64,000 nucleotides of DNA from Aquisediminimonas profunda (GCF_019443285.1 NZ_CP080327.1:1608001-1672000), one strand, 5' to 3'. Positions 39,599 to 49,155 are shown, counted from the first letter of the stretch. Notes: generated by a model from the sequence alone, not told the origin. Program-made: numbers and translations.

Positions 39599-42500
39599 TC
39601 AATAGTCCTTCGAGATTTTGACGGTCGCGCTCTGGCGACCAATTGTCGAGATGCTTGAAAGCACCGAAAGCCAGCGCGTGATCTGGAATTCCGCGCGCGT
39701 TGCAGAATAGCCCTGGCCATCGGTGATGATTTCGACATAGGCGCGGCGCGTAATGTACTTGCCGGCGGCAACCGAAGTCTTCTGGCCGGTCACGACATCT
39801 CCGGGCAGGATCCGCAGGCGATCCAGGCCGATTGCATTGCGCAGGGCATTGATGGGGTTGAGACCATTTCCGCCGCCCTGTAACGACGCAATGGCAGCGG
39901 CAAGTTGCAACGCCTCGGGTGCAGAAAGGTTCGTGATCGATGTTCCGAACAGCAGTCGCGACAAGAGTTCGTCTTCGGGCAGGGCAGGCGTGCTCGAAAA
40001 GGCTATTTCCGGGCGCTGGCCGGTTCCAGTCACGCGGATCGATGCCGTGAGCCCTTGGGTGTCTCCAGTTGCCAGAATGTCGAGGGTCGGATCTGCCGGA
40101 ACTTCACCCTGGAAACGGATTGTGCCGCGCTGGAGATCGAACTGGCGTCCGGCAAATTCGTAGGACCCCCTGACGAGGTCTGCCCGGCCAACGATGGCCG
40201 GTTCGGTAACGGATCCGCCAATCTGGAGATTTGCGCGCCATTCGCTTTGAATGCCAAGCCCCGTTACGTTGAGGCGATTCAGTGCGCGCGCCTTGATGTC
40301 GAATTTCCACGGGCTTGAGGGAAGACCCTGCGCCCGGTCCTCGGCAACAACATTGATTTCCTGAACGTTCAGGCGGGGAATCGCCGCAGCGGCTGTCGCA
40401 CGGCCGAGCCGGAATGCGCTTCGGACCAGATCGAGGTCTCCCGAGATTACACCGCCACCATGTCCGTCCGAAACAAAGTTTATGGGGCCAGTCGCTGTCG
40501 CGCCGATATCGTCCCGTGCCAGCACCACCGCATTTTCGGCGCGAAGAGCAAGGTTCATTCCAAGTCGCTGACCCGTCGTGAAGTCGAAACTACCGCGACC
40601 GGAAATCGTGCCGCTCCCTGCTGTGCCGGAAAAATTGTCGATGACCAGCTTCGATCCGCCAAACTGACCGCTTGCCTTGATACCCGTAATGACCATGCCT
40701 GTCGCAGCGCTTTCGAGCCGACCATTGGCCGTGCGGACAGAGCCCTGTATGATCGGATTGCCCGTCGTTCCCGTAATATCTGCTCCGATCGCGACCGGCC
40801 CGGACATGTCGAAGCCCTCGATGCCCGTCAAACGCCAGAGTGTGTCGGCTGCACCATTGAAGCGCAGCTGCGCAAAAATCCGACCTTCCTTCAGCCGCGC
40901 CACCAGGCTTCCGGCTTGCGTTGGGCGGATCTGGACTTGCGCCCTGCCGATGATTTGTCCTGCACTGACTGCGACGGCCCGCGCCGCTGCGTTGCCGGAG
41001 GTCAGTACCGCCGTCAGTCCGACGTCCACGGGTTGAGACGACAATACCAATCCCGAACGCGTCAGGCCCCGGATGCGCACATCGGCACGGCCACTTGGAA
41101 GCTGACCGGCCAATTGCTGATAAGAGACCGTACCGCTTGCGCTGCCACCAAGGCCAGAGCGCGGAAACAGCATGTCGACAATCGCCAATGGGATTTGCGA
41201 GACGTTGGCATTGAATTCTGTCGCACCCGACCCAAACAATCCCGAAACCTGAGCGCGACCGCCGGCAAATTCGAGCGCGGCTTGGCGGAGGCGCCAGCTT
41301 TCGCCCTCTTTCGTCAGTATGGCCGGGCTAACCAAGCGCACAGGCTTCCGGTCGATCGTTCCCGAGCCCATCAGCTCGATCCGGTCCGGGCTGATCCGGG
41401 CGTCGGTCTGAAGGTCGAAGGCGCGCCCGCGGGACCCCGCGAATGATGCTGTTACAGATCCGCTTCCGCCGCGCAGCTTCATGTTTGCGGCGAGCCTTGC
41501 AAGCTTGATGCCCTCATAGGTCAGGCCCTGCCCTGTCATGGACCCGTCGATCCACGTGCCCGCGGGGTCTAGCCGTATCAGGCCATCAAAGCTGGCGCGC
41601 CGTGCGGACACGGCGGGTGGGCCCGCAAGTTCGGCATCGCGCGCTTTCACATGGGCTTCAATCTGCTGCAGACCGCCAACTTGCGAGAAATCGAGAGTTC
41701 CCGTTGCAGAGCCCTCAAGCGCCAATTGGCCGGAAAAGCCCCCGGAGATGGAATGCAGCGCACCCTTGGCCGTGATATTCGATGCAGTGAGCGACGCGAC
41801 GGTAACTGTCGCAGCTTGGTGCAGCGGCAATAAAATGGCCCCGTTGCCCGTAAAGCTGCCCAAGCGCGAACCGCCATTCGCCTGCCAAGCAAATCCGGCC
41901 GAATTTGGCTCGATCAGCAAATGGACGTTCTGGAGGCCCATCGCGTCGTTCGGTCGGACCAGGTCCATATCGATCCTTGGCCGTTCGATATGGCCATCAA
42001 GGACGAACCTCGAAATCGGGCCATATTGGGATTGTCGTCCCGCACCTTCGAAAAAGAAGGTGCCGTCATGACGGCGATAGCCATTGCCCGTCAGTGAAAG
42101 GCCGGGCGAGCTGAGCTTCAGATGGACGAAATGAACGATCCCGTCAGGCCCGCGCGTCAGCCCGGTATCAATCGACGGAAGGCCGTGTGTGAGGCCTGCA
42201 AGGAAGCTGTTGTCGAGCCGCCGCACCCAAGCCTGACCGCGCCCGACGACCTGGGTTCCGTGGCCGCCGGCGCCCGGGACAACCTTGAGTTCGCTTTTGA
42301 CGTCGACAATCCCAAGTCCCGGAATCAGGTAGCGCTGGAGTTGGCCAGCCATGCCAATGTCAAATCGGCCCGTCTTGAGATCGACGAAAAGCGTCAATTT
42401 TCCTGAAAGCTTGTCGGACTTGAGGACCAGCCCATCACCGGTCAACGCTTTGGATGTGACACTGAGCAGACCCGTAACGGAGATATTGGCCAATATACCT

Positions 42501-43723
42501 CCGGCCACATCCCCGACTCCGGTTATGCGACTGGCCGCAAGTTTAAGGGGAACGAGAACAGGCGATTTCCCAAACCGTCCCTGGCCCGAGGCACGCACCT
42601 GCTCCAGACCGGTCTTGTCAAAGGCAACAAAGGGCGCAGTTAGCAGATAGTCGAAATTCGGTGCACCAAAGGCTCCGTCGAGCCGCGCTTTGAGCGTTAT
42701 GTCGCGACCGGTCATGTTGGGGAAAAGCGCGCGCGGTTGAAGCAGGCGCGCATTGATGTTCAGGACGGTGAAGCGATTGGAGGCCAGATCGGCCGAGCCT
42801 GAAAAATCTGCCGCCAGCGCCTGGGACGCCAATCGCAAATTACCCTTGAACTTGCGATCGGCGAGCGTTCCCGCTCCGCGAATGCGCAGCAGCGGCGATG
42901 AGAGCCGCTGGAGCTTGCCTTGCGTAATGGAGCCAAGCGCAAGCTCTCCGTCCAACGCGAAATTTCCGGCGCTGTTTGACAGTCGCAGATTCGCAACCTG
43001 CGTTCCGGAAACACGGGTCAGGAACTTGCCCTCCCATTTCGCCCATGTTCCGTCACCGCCAACATGCAATACGACTGGCCGAGCCGTACCGATCATCTGG
43101 CCGAAAACGCCACCTGCCGGTGCATTCAAGTCCGCATCCAAATCGAAGCGGTTGCCGTCGGGCTCGGCATCGAGCATCAGCGCGAGTCGATCGCCAGCGG
43201 CAGCGTCTGCCTTCAACTTGATCAGTGCGCGACCGCGACGAATGTCCACGCTCGCCGACATTTGGCCGATCCGCCTCTTGCTGCCTGCCACGCCCGGCTC
43301 AATCACGAGCCTGTCCACGGCGAGCCGTCCAACACTTATGTCAAAGCCGGGGAGGATCGACGACTTCTTGGCCGAAGGGCGCAATTTTGGAAATTTGTGT
43401 AGCGTTGCTGTCGGGATATCGAGGCTTGTGATATCAAGCCGATTGGCGAGCCAGCTTGCCGGCGTCCAATGCAAGCGTGCGTCGGACACATGCAGGAACA
43501 GACCTTTGGGATCGTAAAGACGGACATCTCTGAGTCGGGCCCTGGAGTAAATGGAACCATCGATCCGGCCGATGCGGATCTTGAGCCCGGAGGCAGGGGA
43601 CAGGGCGGCAATCCGGTCTGCGAGGAACCTGTGTCCAATGCTGGTATCGGCAATCCAGAGCAGGAAGGCGCTGAGCAAAACCAGCCCGCCCAATGCGATC
43701 GTTATCCAGCGAACGGCGCGCAT
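39599..43723 (-). CDS. tamB: TamB, inner-membrane component of the translocation and assembly module
   Basis: A 1374-residue AsmA-like protein. A single N-terminal signal-anchor helix (ITIALGGLVLLSAFLLWI) is followed by a very long, beta-rich periplasmic region. The C-terminal DUF490 domain includes DPTLDILATGDTQGLTASIRV and EDELLSRLLFGTSI. TamB bridges the envelope, cooperates with TamA in outer-membrane protein insertion, and is implicated in phospholipid transport to the outer membrane. Its ATG overlaps the tamA stop by one base (TGATG). Length is usual for sphingomonads. Confidence 0.94.
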   Translation of the reverse strand: MRAVRWITIALGGLVLLSAFLLWIADTSIGHRFLADRIAALSPASGLKIRIGRIDGSIYSRARLRDVRLYDPKGLFLHVSDARLHWTPASWLANRLDITSLDIPTATLHKFPKLRPSAKKSSILPGFDISVGRLAVDRLVIEPGVAGSKRRIGQMSASVDIRRGRALIKLKADAAAGDRLALMLDAEPDGNRFDLDADLNAPAGGVFGQMIGTARPVVLHVGGDGTWAKWEGKFLTRVSGTQVANLRLSNSAGNFALDGELALGSITQGKLQRLSSPLLRIRGAGTLADRKFKGNLRLASQALAADFSGSADLASNRFTVLNINARLLQPRALFPNMTGRDITLKARLDGAFGAPNFDYLLTAPFVAFDKTGLEQVRASGQGRFGKSPVLVPLKLAASRITGVGDVAGGILANISVTGLLSVTSKALTGDGLVLKSDKLSGKLTLFVDLKTGRFDIGMAGQLQRYLIPGLGIVDVKSELKVVPGAGGHGTQVVGRGQAWVRRLDNSFLAGLTHGLPSIDTGLTRGPDGIVHFVHLKLSSPGLSLTGNGYRRHDGTFFFEGAGRQSQYGPISRFVLDGHIERPRIDMDLVRPNDAMGLQNVHLLIEPNSAGFAWQANGGSRLGSFTGNGAILLPLHQAATVTVASLTASNITAKGALHSISGGFSGQLALEGSATGTLDFSQVGGLQQIEAHVKARDAELAGPPAVSARRASFDGLIRLDPAGTWIDGSMTGQGLTYEGIKLARLAANMKLRGGSGSVTASFAGSRGRAFDLQTDARISPDRIELMGSGTIDRKPVRLVSPAILTKEGESWRLRQAALEFAGGRAQVSGLFGSGATEFNANVSQIPLAIVDMLFPRSGLGGSASGTVSYQQLAGQLPSGRADVRIRGLTRSGLVLSSQPVDVGLTAVLTSGNAAARAVAVSAGQIIGRAQVQIRPTQAGSLVARLKEGRIFAQLRFNGAADTLWRLTGIEGFDMSGPVAIGADITGTTGNPIIQGSVRTANGRLESAATGMVITGIKASGQFGGSKLVIDNFSGTAGSGTISGRGSFDFTTGQRLGMNLALRAENAVVLARDDIGATATGPINFVSDGHGGGVISGDLDLVRSAFRLGRATAAAAIPRLNVQEINVVAEDRAQGLPSSPWKFDIKARALNRLNVTGLGIQSEWRANLQIGGSVTEPAIVGRADLVRGSYEFAGRQFDLQRGTIRFQGEVPADPTLDILATGDTQGLTASIRVTGTGQRPEIAFSSTPALPEDELLSRLLFGTSITNLSAPEALQLAAAIASLQGGGNGLNPINALRNAIGLDRLRILPGDVVTGQKTSVAAGKYITRRAYVEIITDGQGYSATRAEFQITRWLSVLSSISTIGRQSATVKISKDY

Positions 43724-45693
43724 CAGAATGCCTGGCCCAGAGAGACAGCGACGGTAATGCGCGAATCCCCCGTCTGCCGATTGAGCGGTGTGCCTACATC
43801 GATGCGGATCGGGCCGAAGCTTGAGTAATAGCGTGCCCCAATCCCGGTACCAAGGCGGAACTTGGAGAATTTCGGCATCGGGGACGTGTAGACGTTACCG
43901 CCATCCAGGAATGGCACAATGCCGAAGCTGCCCAGCCTTATCCGCGCTTCAACTGCGAATTCGGTAAGGCTTCTTCCACCAATGGGCGTATTGGCGGCGT
44001 CGCGTGGACCAATCAACTGGTAGCCATAGCCGCGAACCGAGCCACCGCCTCCTGAATAGAAGCGCCGGGATGGCGCGATGGACTGGGTCCCGGCACCCAG
44101 GATCGATCCGACGCGAACGCGTCCAGCCAGGACGACGCGGTTACCCGCGGGCAGATAGTAACTCCCGTCAAATTGGGCGCGCGCATAGGTGAAGGTTCCG
44201 GACTGTCGGGAAACCTCGGGCGAGAGCCTCAAGCCGATCCGAAAGCCCTTGCTGGGATCAAGCAGGTCGTCCGAGCCGTCATAATTCAGTGTTCCAGGGA
44301 ATGCGGCGATGAAAAAAGTCTTGCGAGGCGCATTGGCAATCTTGGTCGAATCCCGTTCCCGCGATGCAAGCAGTTCGGTGCCCAGGCTCCAGGTCCACTT
44401 CTTCTGCCAGATGATGTTCGTCTGTCGCTCAAATCCGAGTCCAAGGCCGAGGGTGCGCGCTTCATAGGCTGTTCGGTTCACCTTGCTCGCGTAAATATTT
44501 GCGTTGAGCACCTGATCGCGGGCCCGGAAATTGGATTGGCGGAGAATCGCGCCCAGATATTGCTCGCGTGTGCCAGCGACCCCCCGAAAGGTGACGGCTC
44601 CTTCCGGCCTGATCAGGTTGCGGTGGGTCCAACTCACCTCCGCGCGGATGCCTTCACCGGTGCTGTATCCGGCTTCGGCAGCGATCGTCCGCATTTTTGC
44701 CGGCTCGAGTACCACTGCAACATCGGCGAGCACAGGATCGGACGCCGGGACAGGCGTTATACGGACTTGGGACACAAGCCCCGTTGCGACGAGTGCGCGC
44801 CGCAGGTCGTCGAGTTTTGATTGATCGAAGACTTCGCCTGTCTTGAACCTCGAAATGCGTCCAACATGCTTGGCATCAAAGGGCAGCTTATTACCGGTTA
44901 GGACGATTGCGCCGAATTTGCGCTCGCCGCCTGGCTCCACGTGCATCGTCAATGTCGCGGTACGCGCATCATGGTCGACAAGGACTTCCGGATCGCTCAC
45001 CTTGGCAAAGGGAAAGCCCTTTTGCTTGATCCTGTTGGCCAGATCGGTTTCCGCTTGGACGACCGTGTCGGCGTCAACGGCATCTTTCGGATTGACGGCA
45101 AAGACATTGCGCAGTTCCTCACTCTTGGCGCCCGTCTCCTCGAGACCTGTCACCTGCACTTGAGAAAAACGGTAAATTGGTCCGGGATCGGCTCGCAAAG
45201 TCACAACAAGTTGGCGCGGATCGCCTGCTTCCACTGATGTTTCGACATTGGCGTCGTAATATCCCTCTGCCCGCAGCACGTCGCTGAGCAAATCTGCGTC
45301 TTCGCGCGCGCGCCGATCGATCTGGGCGACGTTGGCGGGCTTGCCTTCGCCCGCTTTCAAAGTCGATACACTGTTGAAGCGTTCGATGACCGAAGATTTG
45401 CCGGCCAGATCAAGGCCTTCGATCACAATGCGATAACGGCGCTCTCCAACAATCTCGGTTGCACGCTGGGCAGCCTCAGCTGCTTCATCAGGGGAGCTCG
45501 GTAGCTCGGCCTCTTGTGCCTGCATGTCCGGCCAGTCCACGCCGATGTCCGGCATTTCTGCCATTGGCGAATCGGGAACGAGCTCCTGCGCGGTTGGTTC
45601 TGTCGATTGGGCTGATGCTCCATTTACCGAGGCCAGAGACGCAAGCATCACAAGAGCCACTAAAGGCGGACGGCATAGCGAACAGGCCAACAT
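43723..45693 (-). CDS. tamA: TamA, Omp85-family outer-membrane assembly factor
   Basis: A 656-residue outer-membrane protein. The signal peptide (PPLVALVMLASLASVNGASA) is followed by an acidic stretch, POTRA domains (YRIVIEGLDLAGKSSVIERF; YRFSQVQVTGLEETG; KFGAIVLTGNKLPFDAKHVG) and a C-terminal 16-strand barrel. The barrel carries the Omp85 signature GGGGSVRGYGYQLIGPRD and ends DSRITVAVSLGQAF. It works with TamB, encoded directly downstream. The Glu/Asp/Pro-rich N-terminal region of about 60 residues before POTRA 1 is longer than in E. coli. Confidence 0.94.
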   Translation of the reverse strand: MLACSLCRPPLVALVMLASLASVNGASAQSTEPTAQELVPDSPMAEMPDIGVDWPDMQAQEAELPSSPDEAAEAAQRATEIVGERRYRIVIEGLDLAGKSSVIERFNSVSTLKAGEGKPANVAQIDRRAREDADLLSDVLRAEGYYDANVETSVEAGDPRQLVVTLRADPGPIYRFSQVQVTGLEETGAKSEELRNVFAVNPKDAVDADTVVQAETDLANRIKQKGFPFAKVSDPEVLVDHDARTATLTMHVEPGGERKFGAIVLTGNKLPFDAKHVGRISRFKTGEVFDQSKLDDLRRALVATGLVSQVRITPVPASDPVLADVAVVLEPAKMRTIAAEAGYSTGEGIRAEVSWTHRNLIRPEGAVTFRGVAGTREQYLGAILRQSNFRARDQVLNANIYASKVNRTAYEARTLGLGLGFERQTNIIWQKKWTWSLGTELLASRERDSTKIANAPRKTFFIAAFPGTLNYDGSDDLLDPSKGFRIGLRLSPEVSRQSGTFTYARAQFDGSYYLPAGNRVVLAGRVRVGSILGAGTQSIAPSRRFYSGGGGSVRGYGYQLIGPRDAANTPIGGRSLTEFAVEARIRLGSFGIVPFLDGGNVYTSPMPKFSKFRLGTGIGARYYSSFGPIRIDVGTPLNRQTGDSRITVAVSLGQAF

Positions 45694-45737
45694 GGACCAG
45701 TGTCTAGCGGCTGGTCATATTCGCCGCCAGTCAGGAA

Positions 45738-45944
45738 TTAGTGAACCGTGCCGTTCACGCCTTCTGCATGAAGTGCAACAATCAGGCGTTCCACCTGCCG
45801 CCAATGGCAAAACAGAATTGCATTGCCTCGATCACGGCTTCGCTCGGCACGAAGTGCGGCCTCCGTTTCGGCAAAGCTGCCAAATGTTGCCATCAGGTCA
45901 GTGGCATCATCCAGCGTCTTTCGATCTGCAATGAGGGGGGACAT
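45738..45944 (-). CDS. Small conserved-looking hypothetical protein
   Basis: A 68-residue soluble protein, MSPLIADRKTLDDATDLM at the start, then FGSFAETEAALRAERSRDRG and FCHWRQVERLIVALHAEG. It is helical, rich in charged residues, and has no membrane segment. I recall very similar small proteins in other sphingomonads but no function. GGAG lies six bases before the ATG at 45944; the 13-codon upstream extension is unlikely. It sits between tamA and the S24 regulator without obvious operon links. Confidence 0.65.
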   Translation of the reverse strand: MSPLIADRKTLDDATDLMATFGSFAETEAALRAERSRDRGNAILFCHWRQVERLIVALHAEGVNGTVH

Positions 45945-46033
45945 GCTTGCTCCGTCTCGGGAGCCACGCGAATTAGGCGCCAATCGCTAACATCAGGCGA
46001 GAACCCTTGGTAAAGGATTGGTTGACCAAGAAT

Positions 46034-46666
46034 CTAGCTGATGCGGCGACCTGCCCAGACAACTCGTCCGATTATGGTCACCGCACTGGCATCGACGTCC
46101 GGCCAGCCGGGATAGGCAGGATTGTCGCTGAGAACGGACAGCCGGTGTGCTGGCCGCATCGAAAGTCGCTTGACCATCAGGGCATCGTCCATCCGGATCA
46201 CATAGATGCCGTCGCGTAGCCGTTCAGCGGCATCGCCACGGTCGACCAGGATATCGTCACCATCGCCGAGGGTAGGGGACATGGAATCGCCTGCTACCTG
46301 AATGATCGAGAGTGCTTCCGGGCTGGATGCAAGCTTGCGGAGCCAGTTGCGTTCAAACCCGATCTGTCCGGCGCGATGTTCCAAGCCGGCATGCGCGCCA
46401 GCGCCTGCGGATGCTCCAAGTTCAAGGCGCGGCACGAGAACCGTCGATGCCGGAGCAGGCGATGCCGGGCCACCAAGGGAAAGCTCGTCGACGCCGAAAT
46501 AGGTTGCGAGGGTACGACGATCCTCCTCCTTCAGTCTCTTCGGCACGCCGCGCCGGAGATACTGCTGGAAATAGGCTGCATTTCGACCGAGAAGGCGCGA
46601 GATCGACAGGCAATCGTCCCCGCGGTCCTCCATCAGTTTTTGCAGATGAGTCCTGACGTCATCCAT
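46034..46666 (-). CDS. S24/LexA-CI-like autocleaving repressor
   Basis: A 210-residue regulator. An N-terminal HTH-like region (LSISRLLGRNAAYFQQYLRRGVPKRL, about 20-46) is followed by an Ala/Gly/Pro-rich hinge (65-100) holding possible Ala-Gly cleavage sites, then a C-terminal S24 peptidase domain. The serine is S128 in GDSMSPTL and the lysine K166 in LMVKRLS, 38 residues apart as in LexA. It probably represses itself and the divergent small genes through the dyads in the intervening 106 bases. Its ribosome binding site (AGGA) overlaps the nearest dyad. It may respond to RecA-type DNA damage or another self-cleavage trigger. Confidence 0.88.
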   Translation of the reverse strand: MDDVRTHLQKLMEDRGDDCLSISRLLGRNAAYFQQYLRRGVPKRLKEEDRRTLATYFGVDELSLGGPASPAPASTVLVPRLELGASAGAGAHAGLEHRAGQIGFERNWLRKLASSPEALSIIQVAGDSMSPTLGDGDDILVDRGDAAERLRDGIYVIRMDDALMVKRLSMRPAHRLSVLSDNPAYPGWPDVDASAVTIIGRVVWAGRRIS

Positions 46667-46671
46667 TTCCG

Positions 46672-46738
46672 AATTTCCTACGTTAGGAAATTTCCTTGCA
46701 CAATAGGAAATCTCCTTTCAGATAGGAATAATCCTATC
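46672..46738. promoter_or_regulatory. Operator cluster between the S24 repressor and divergent small genes
   Basis: Three related dyads. O1 is AATTTCCTA-CGT-TAGGAAATT (46672-46692, nine perfect pairs). O2 has looser TTTCCT...ATAGGAAA half-sites (46691-46710). O3 is GATAGGA-ATAA-TCCTATC (46721-46738, seven pairs). TAGGA is the shared half-site core. The layout resembles the multi-operator control regions of phage-type repressors. Confidence 0.8.
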
Positions 46739-46772
46739 AAGGTTGATTCGCATTTCAGGAATGGAGGTTTGG

Positions 46773-46946
46773 ATGAGTGTGTTGGGCAAGATCGAACGGC
46801 ATTTGCGCAAGACGGGACAGAAGCCGACGCGGTTTGGCCGGGAGGTCGCCAACGACCCGAGGCTCGTGTTCGATTTGCGCGAAGGCAGGGTCATGGGGCG
46901 TTGCCTCGCATCGCGGATCGAGGCATTCCTCGAGTCAGCCCAATGA
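46773..46946 (+). CDS. Small putative HTH protein divergent from the S24 repressor
   Basis: A 57-residue basic protein: MSVLGKIERHLRKTGQKPTR, then FGREVANDPRLVFDLREGR and a C-terminal SRIEAFLES. The middle looks like a short helix-turn-helix that chooses among DNA sites (FGREVANDPRLVFDLREG), comparable to minimal Cro-like proteins. I recall similar small proteins in many sphingomonads, without known function. GGAGG lies about seven bases before the ATG at 46773. Its stop overlaps the next start (ATGA), and the operator cluster lies directly upstream. Confidence 0.75.
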   Translation: MSVLGKIERHLRKTGQKPTRFGREVANDPRLVFDLREGRVMGRCLASRIEAFLESAQ

Positions 46947-47257
46947 ATTGTGACGTTCATGGGGCTTTGCGCGCTGCCATTTCGGGCCGCTTCCACCCGC
47001 CGCTCGCTCGAGTCCAGTCCTCCAGCCATCACCGCTGGTCAAGCGTGACCTTTGTCGGAGCCCGCCATCGCTTTGCCGTGTGTATTGCGGGCGAGGGCGC
47101 CGAACAATGCGTCGATGAAGCGACCGCGTCTATCCTGTCCCAAGATTTCAATATCGACGGTCATATAGTTGCGGACATTGCGGTTGCCCAGCGACAGTCC
47201 CGGGGACCGAATGTCGTCGAGATCGAACTCGAAGCCCTGACAATCGAAGCCAGTTAA
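46943..47257 (+). CDS. Hypothetical 104-residue protein
   Basis: A 104-residue soluble protein that starts at an ATG overlapping the stop of the preceding small gene (ATGA). It begins MNCDVHGALRAAISGRFHPP and continues with HHRWSSVTFVGARHRFAVCI, an acidic linker, SILSQDFNIDGHIVADIAV, and a C-terminal VEIELEALTIEAS. The pattern of short beta strands suggests a compact alpha-beta fold. I recognise no family. The frame is open much further upstream, but that part is antisense to the S24 gene and is rejected. It ends in a 4-nt overlap with the convergent gene at 47254. Confidence 0.65.
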   Translation: MNCDVHGALRAAISGRFHPPLARVQSSSHHRWSSVTFVGARHRFAVCIAGEGAEQCVDEATASILSQDFNIDGHIVADIAVAQRQSRGPNVVEIELEALTIEAS

Positions 47258-47949
47258 TGCCGCGTGTCGGAACCGCCCAGCGTCTTGCCGCTTGCGTCCA
47301 CCGATTCGTTGGGCAGTTGTTGACGCTTGCGTGTCTTGTACTTGCGTGGCTCAATCGACCGACTCGCGATTGCATCCGAAGCAGTTTCTCGTTCCGTCTG
47401 ATGCAGCTCATCAGCGCCAACTTCCGGCAGGGCAATCTTGGTCTTGAGCGGCACCTCTCCTGGGGCCGTGTCCAGTTCGTTGGAATTGGCGGCGCGGCGA
47501 ACCACAGCCTTGATGCGGGAGGTTGCGTGGTCAACCGGAGTTCCCGGCGCAAGCCCCAAGCCGAGATCGTCGCCGACAGGCGATCGAATGAGCGTTTCGA
47601 ATTGCAGTGGAGGCACCGAGACATCAAAGCTGGCTTCGATACGAAATCCTTTGCCCTTCTGCGGTTTGGGAGCAAGCAGGGCACTCACAAGCGCAAAAGC
47701 CGGCCACAAAATGCCCGCAACCAGCCACATCGCCGCGATTGCAGCGATGATCCTGGCCACTTCGCCAAAGGGTGGGGAGACAGAGGGTGCAAGCAGCGGA
47801 ATGCCGGAGGCCAGGACCATCTGGTCAAACATCCACTCAGGTGTTGCAAAGACAAGGATTGCGGCCACGGCGCCAAACAGGACAGCCAAGACAGGGGGAA
47901 GCGACACCTCTTCCAGCGACCTGCCTAGCGAACTGAGACCCATCGGCAT
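47254..47949 (-). CDS. Hypothetical membrane-anchored protein
   Basis: A 231-residue protein with two N-terminal hydrophobic segments (VLAVLFGAVAAILVFATPEW and ARIIAAIAAMWLVAGILWPAFALVSALL). A polar cytoplasmic or periplasmic part of about 130 residues follows and ends in a basic, low-complexity tail (KYKTRKRQQLPNES). It may be a small scaffold or regulator. AAGGA six bases before the ATG at 47949 supports the start. I recognise no family. Confidence 0.7.
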   Translation of the reverse strand: MPMGLSSLGRSLEEVSLPPVLAVLFGAVAAILVFATPEWMFDQMVLASGIPLLAPSVSPPFGEVARIIAAIAAMWLVAGILWPAFALVSALLAPKPQKGKGFRIEASFDVSVPPLQFETLIRSPVGDDLGLGLAPGTPVDHATSRIKAVVRRAANSNELDTAPGEVPLKTKIALPEVGADELHQTERETASDAIASRSIEPRKYKTRKRQQLPNESVDASGKTLGGSDTRH

Positions 47950-48096
47950 TGCTTATCCTTCAAACCGGCAATCCGGTTTTCATGCCATAGCCGACCTGAA
48001 CGTAGCTTCAACCGGAAGGTCATTAAACCGGTGTCCCAGATCGAGACGAACCGTAACGGCATGGACAGATTTCATAACCAAGGTTAGCCAACGCAC

Positions 48097-49155
48097 ATGG
48101 CCAAACAACTCCCCGCCGACCCCGATTTTGTGATGCTCTGGACCAGTGCTGTGGATTGGGTATCCGATCACACCAGACTGATCTTCGCTGCAACGCTGTT
48201 TGGCCTGCTCATTGTCGCGGCTCTCTATGGCCTTCGGCTCGTCGGAAAGAGACTCAGTCGCGAACCGAATCCCTGGCGAAGTGTCATCGGACGGGCGCTT
48301 GCCTCAATGAAGCCGTGGTTCATGGTCCCGCTTGCGGCGGAACTGATTGCGACGTTCGCCCATGCGCCTGAAGACGTGGCCAACATCGTCAATTTCGTGT
48401 TCGTCATCACAGCGACGTTCCAGAGCGCGCTTTTCCTGCGCGAACTGATTCTGGGAACGGTCGAGGTTCGCGCGGCAGGCAAAGACCCCCATTCGGGCCT
48501 GGCCAATGCGCTTGGGCTGGTCCGCCTGTTCGTCAATGTTGCATTGTTCGTGCTGGCGGCGCTCCTGATCCTCGCCAATCTCGGCGTGAACGTCATCGGC
48601 CTCGTAGCGGGGCTTGGCATTGGCGGCATCGCCATCGGCTTGGCCGCGCAGGGCATTTTCCGGGACTTGTTTGCGGCTCTGTCCATCCTGTTCGATGGGC
48701 CCTTCCGGGTTGGCGAAACGATTCGTTTCGGCGATGCAACGGGCCGGGTTGAAGCGATCGGGCTGAAGACGACACGGATCCGGTCGATCGATGGCGATCA
48801 GATCATCATGTCGAATGACAAGCTCCTCGACATGCAGATCCGGAATCTGAACAATATCGTCGAGCGGCTGGTCGTCCTGAACCTGCCGTTGCATTACGCC
48901 AATGATGCAGACGCCATTGCGAGCCTTCCGGAAAAATTGAAGGCTGTTGTCCAATCCGTAAAGGACTGCCGATTCGACCATGCCGTGCTGACGGATTTTG
49001 CCGCAAACGCCATCACGCTTGAACTGATGTTCCATGTGACGCGAGGGTCAGCCGATGTGCGAAATGGGGCGCGTCACGCGGTCATGCTGGCTGCGATCCG
49101 ATGCCTGAAGGAGGCGGGAGTCGCTTTCTATTCGCCGCAATCAGACGCGGCCTAG
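48097..49155 (+). CDS. MscS-family mechanosensitive ion channel
   Basis: A 352-residue small-conductance mechanosensitive channel with about four transmembrane helices. The pore helix region VAGLGIGGIAIGLAAQGIFRDLFAALSILFDGPF has the Gly/Ala pattern of MscS TM3. FRVGETIRFGDATGRVEAIGLKTTRIRSIDGDQIIMSN follows as the beta domain. It opens under membrane tension to release solutes in hypo-osmotic shock. The gene converges on putA with a 4-nt stop overlap (CTAG). Confidence 0.93.
   Translation: MAKQLPADPDFVMLWTSAVDWVSDHTRLIFAATLFGLLIVAALYGLRLVGKRLSREPNPWRSVIGRALASMKPWFMVPLAAELIATFAHAPEDVANIVNFVFVITATFQSALFLRELILGTVEVRAAGKDPHSGLANALGLVRLFVNVALFVLAALLILANLGVNVIGLVAGLGIGGIAIGLAAQGIFRDLFAALSILFDGPFRVGETIRFGDATGRVEAIGLKTTRIRSIDGDQIIMSNDKLLDMQIRNLNNIVERLVVLNLPLHYANDADAIASLPEKLKAVVQSVKDCRFDHAVLTDFAANAITLELMFHVTRGSADVRNGARHAVMLAAIRCLKEAGVAFYSPQSDAA

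Noticed and set aside
46672-46738. Short CRISPR-like repeat array
   Set aside because: The repeats are short dyads of different spacing around a repressor start; no regular spacers and no cas genes are present.
46376-46942. Long upstream extension of the gene at 46943
   Set aside because: It is antisense to the S24 repressor and runs through its operator region. The ATGA overlap at 46943 gives a better start.
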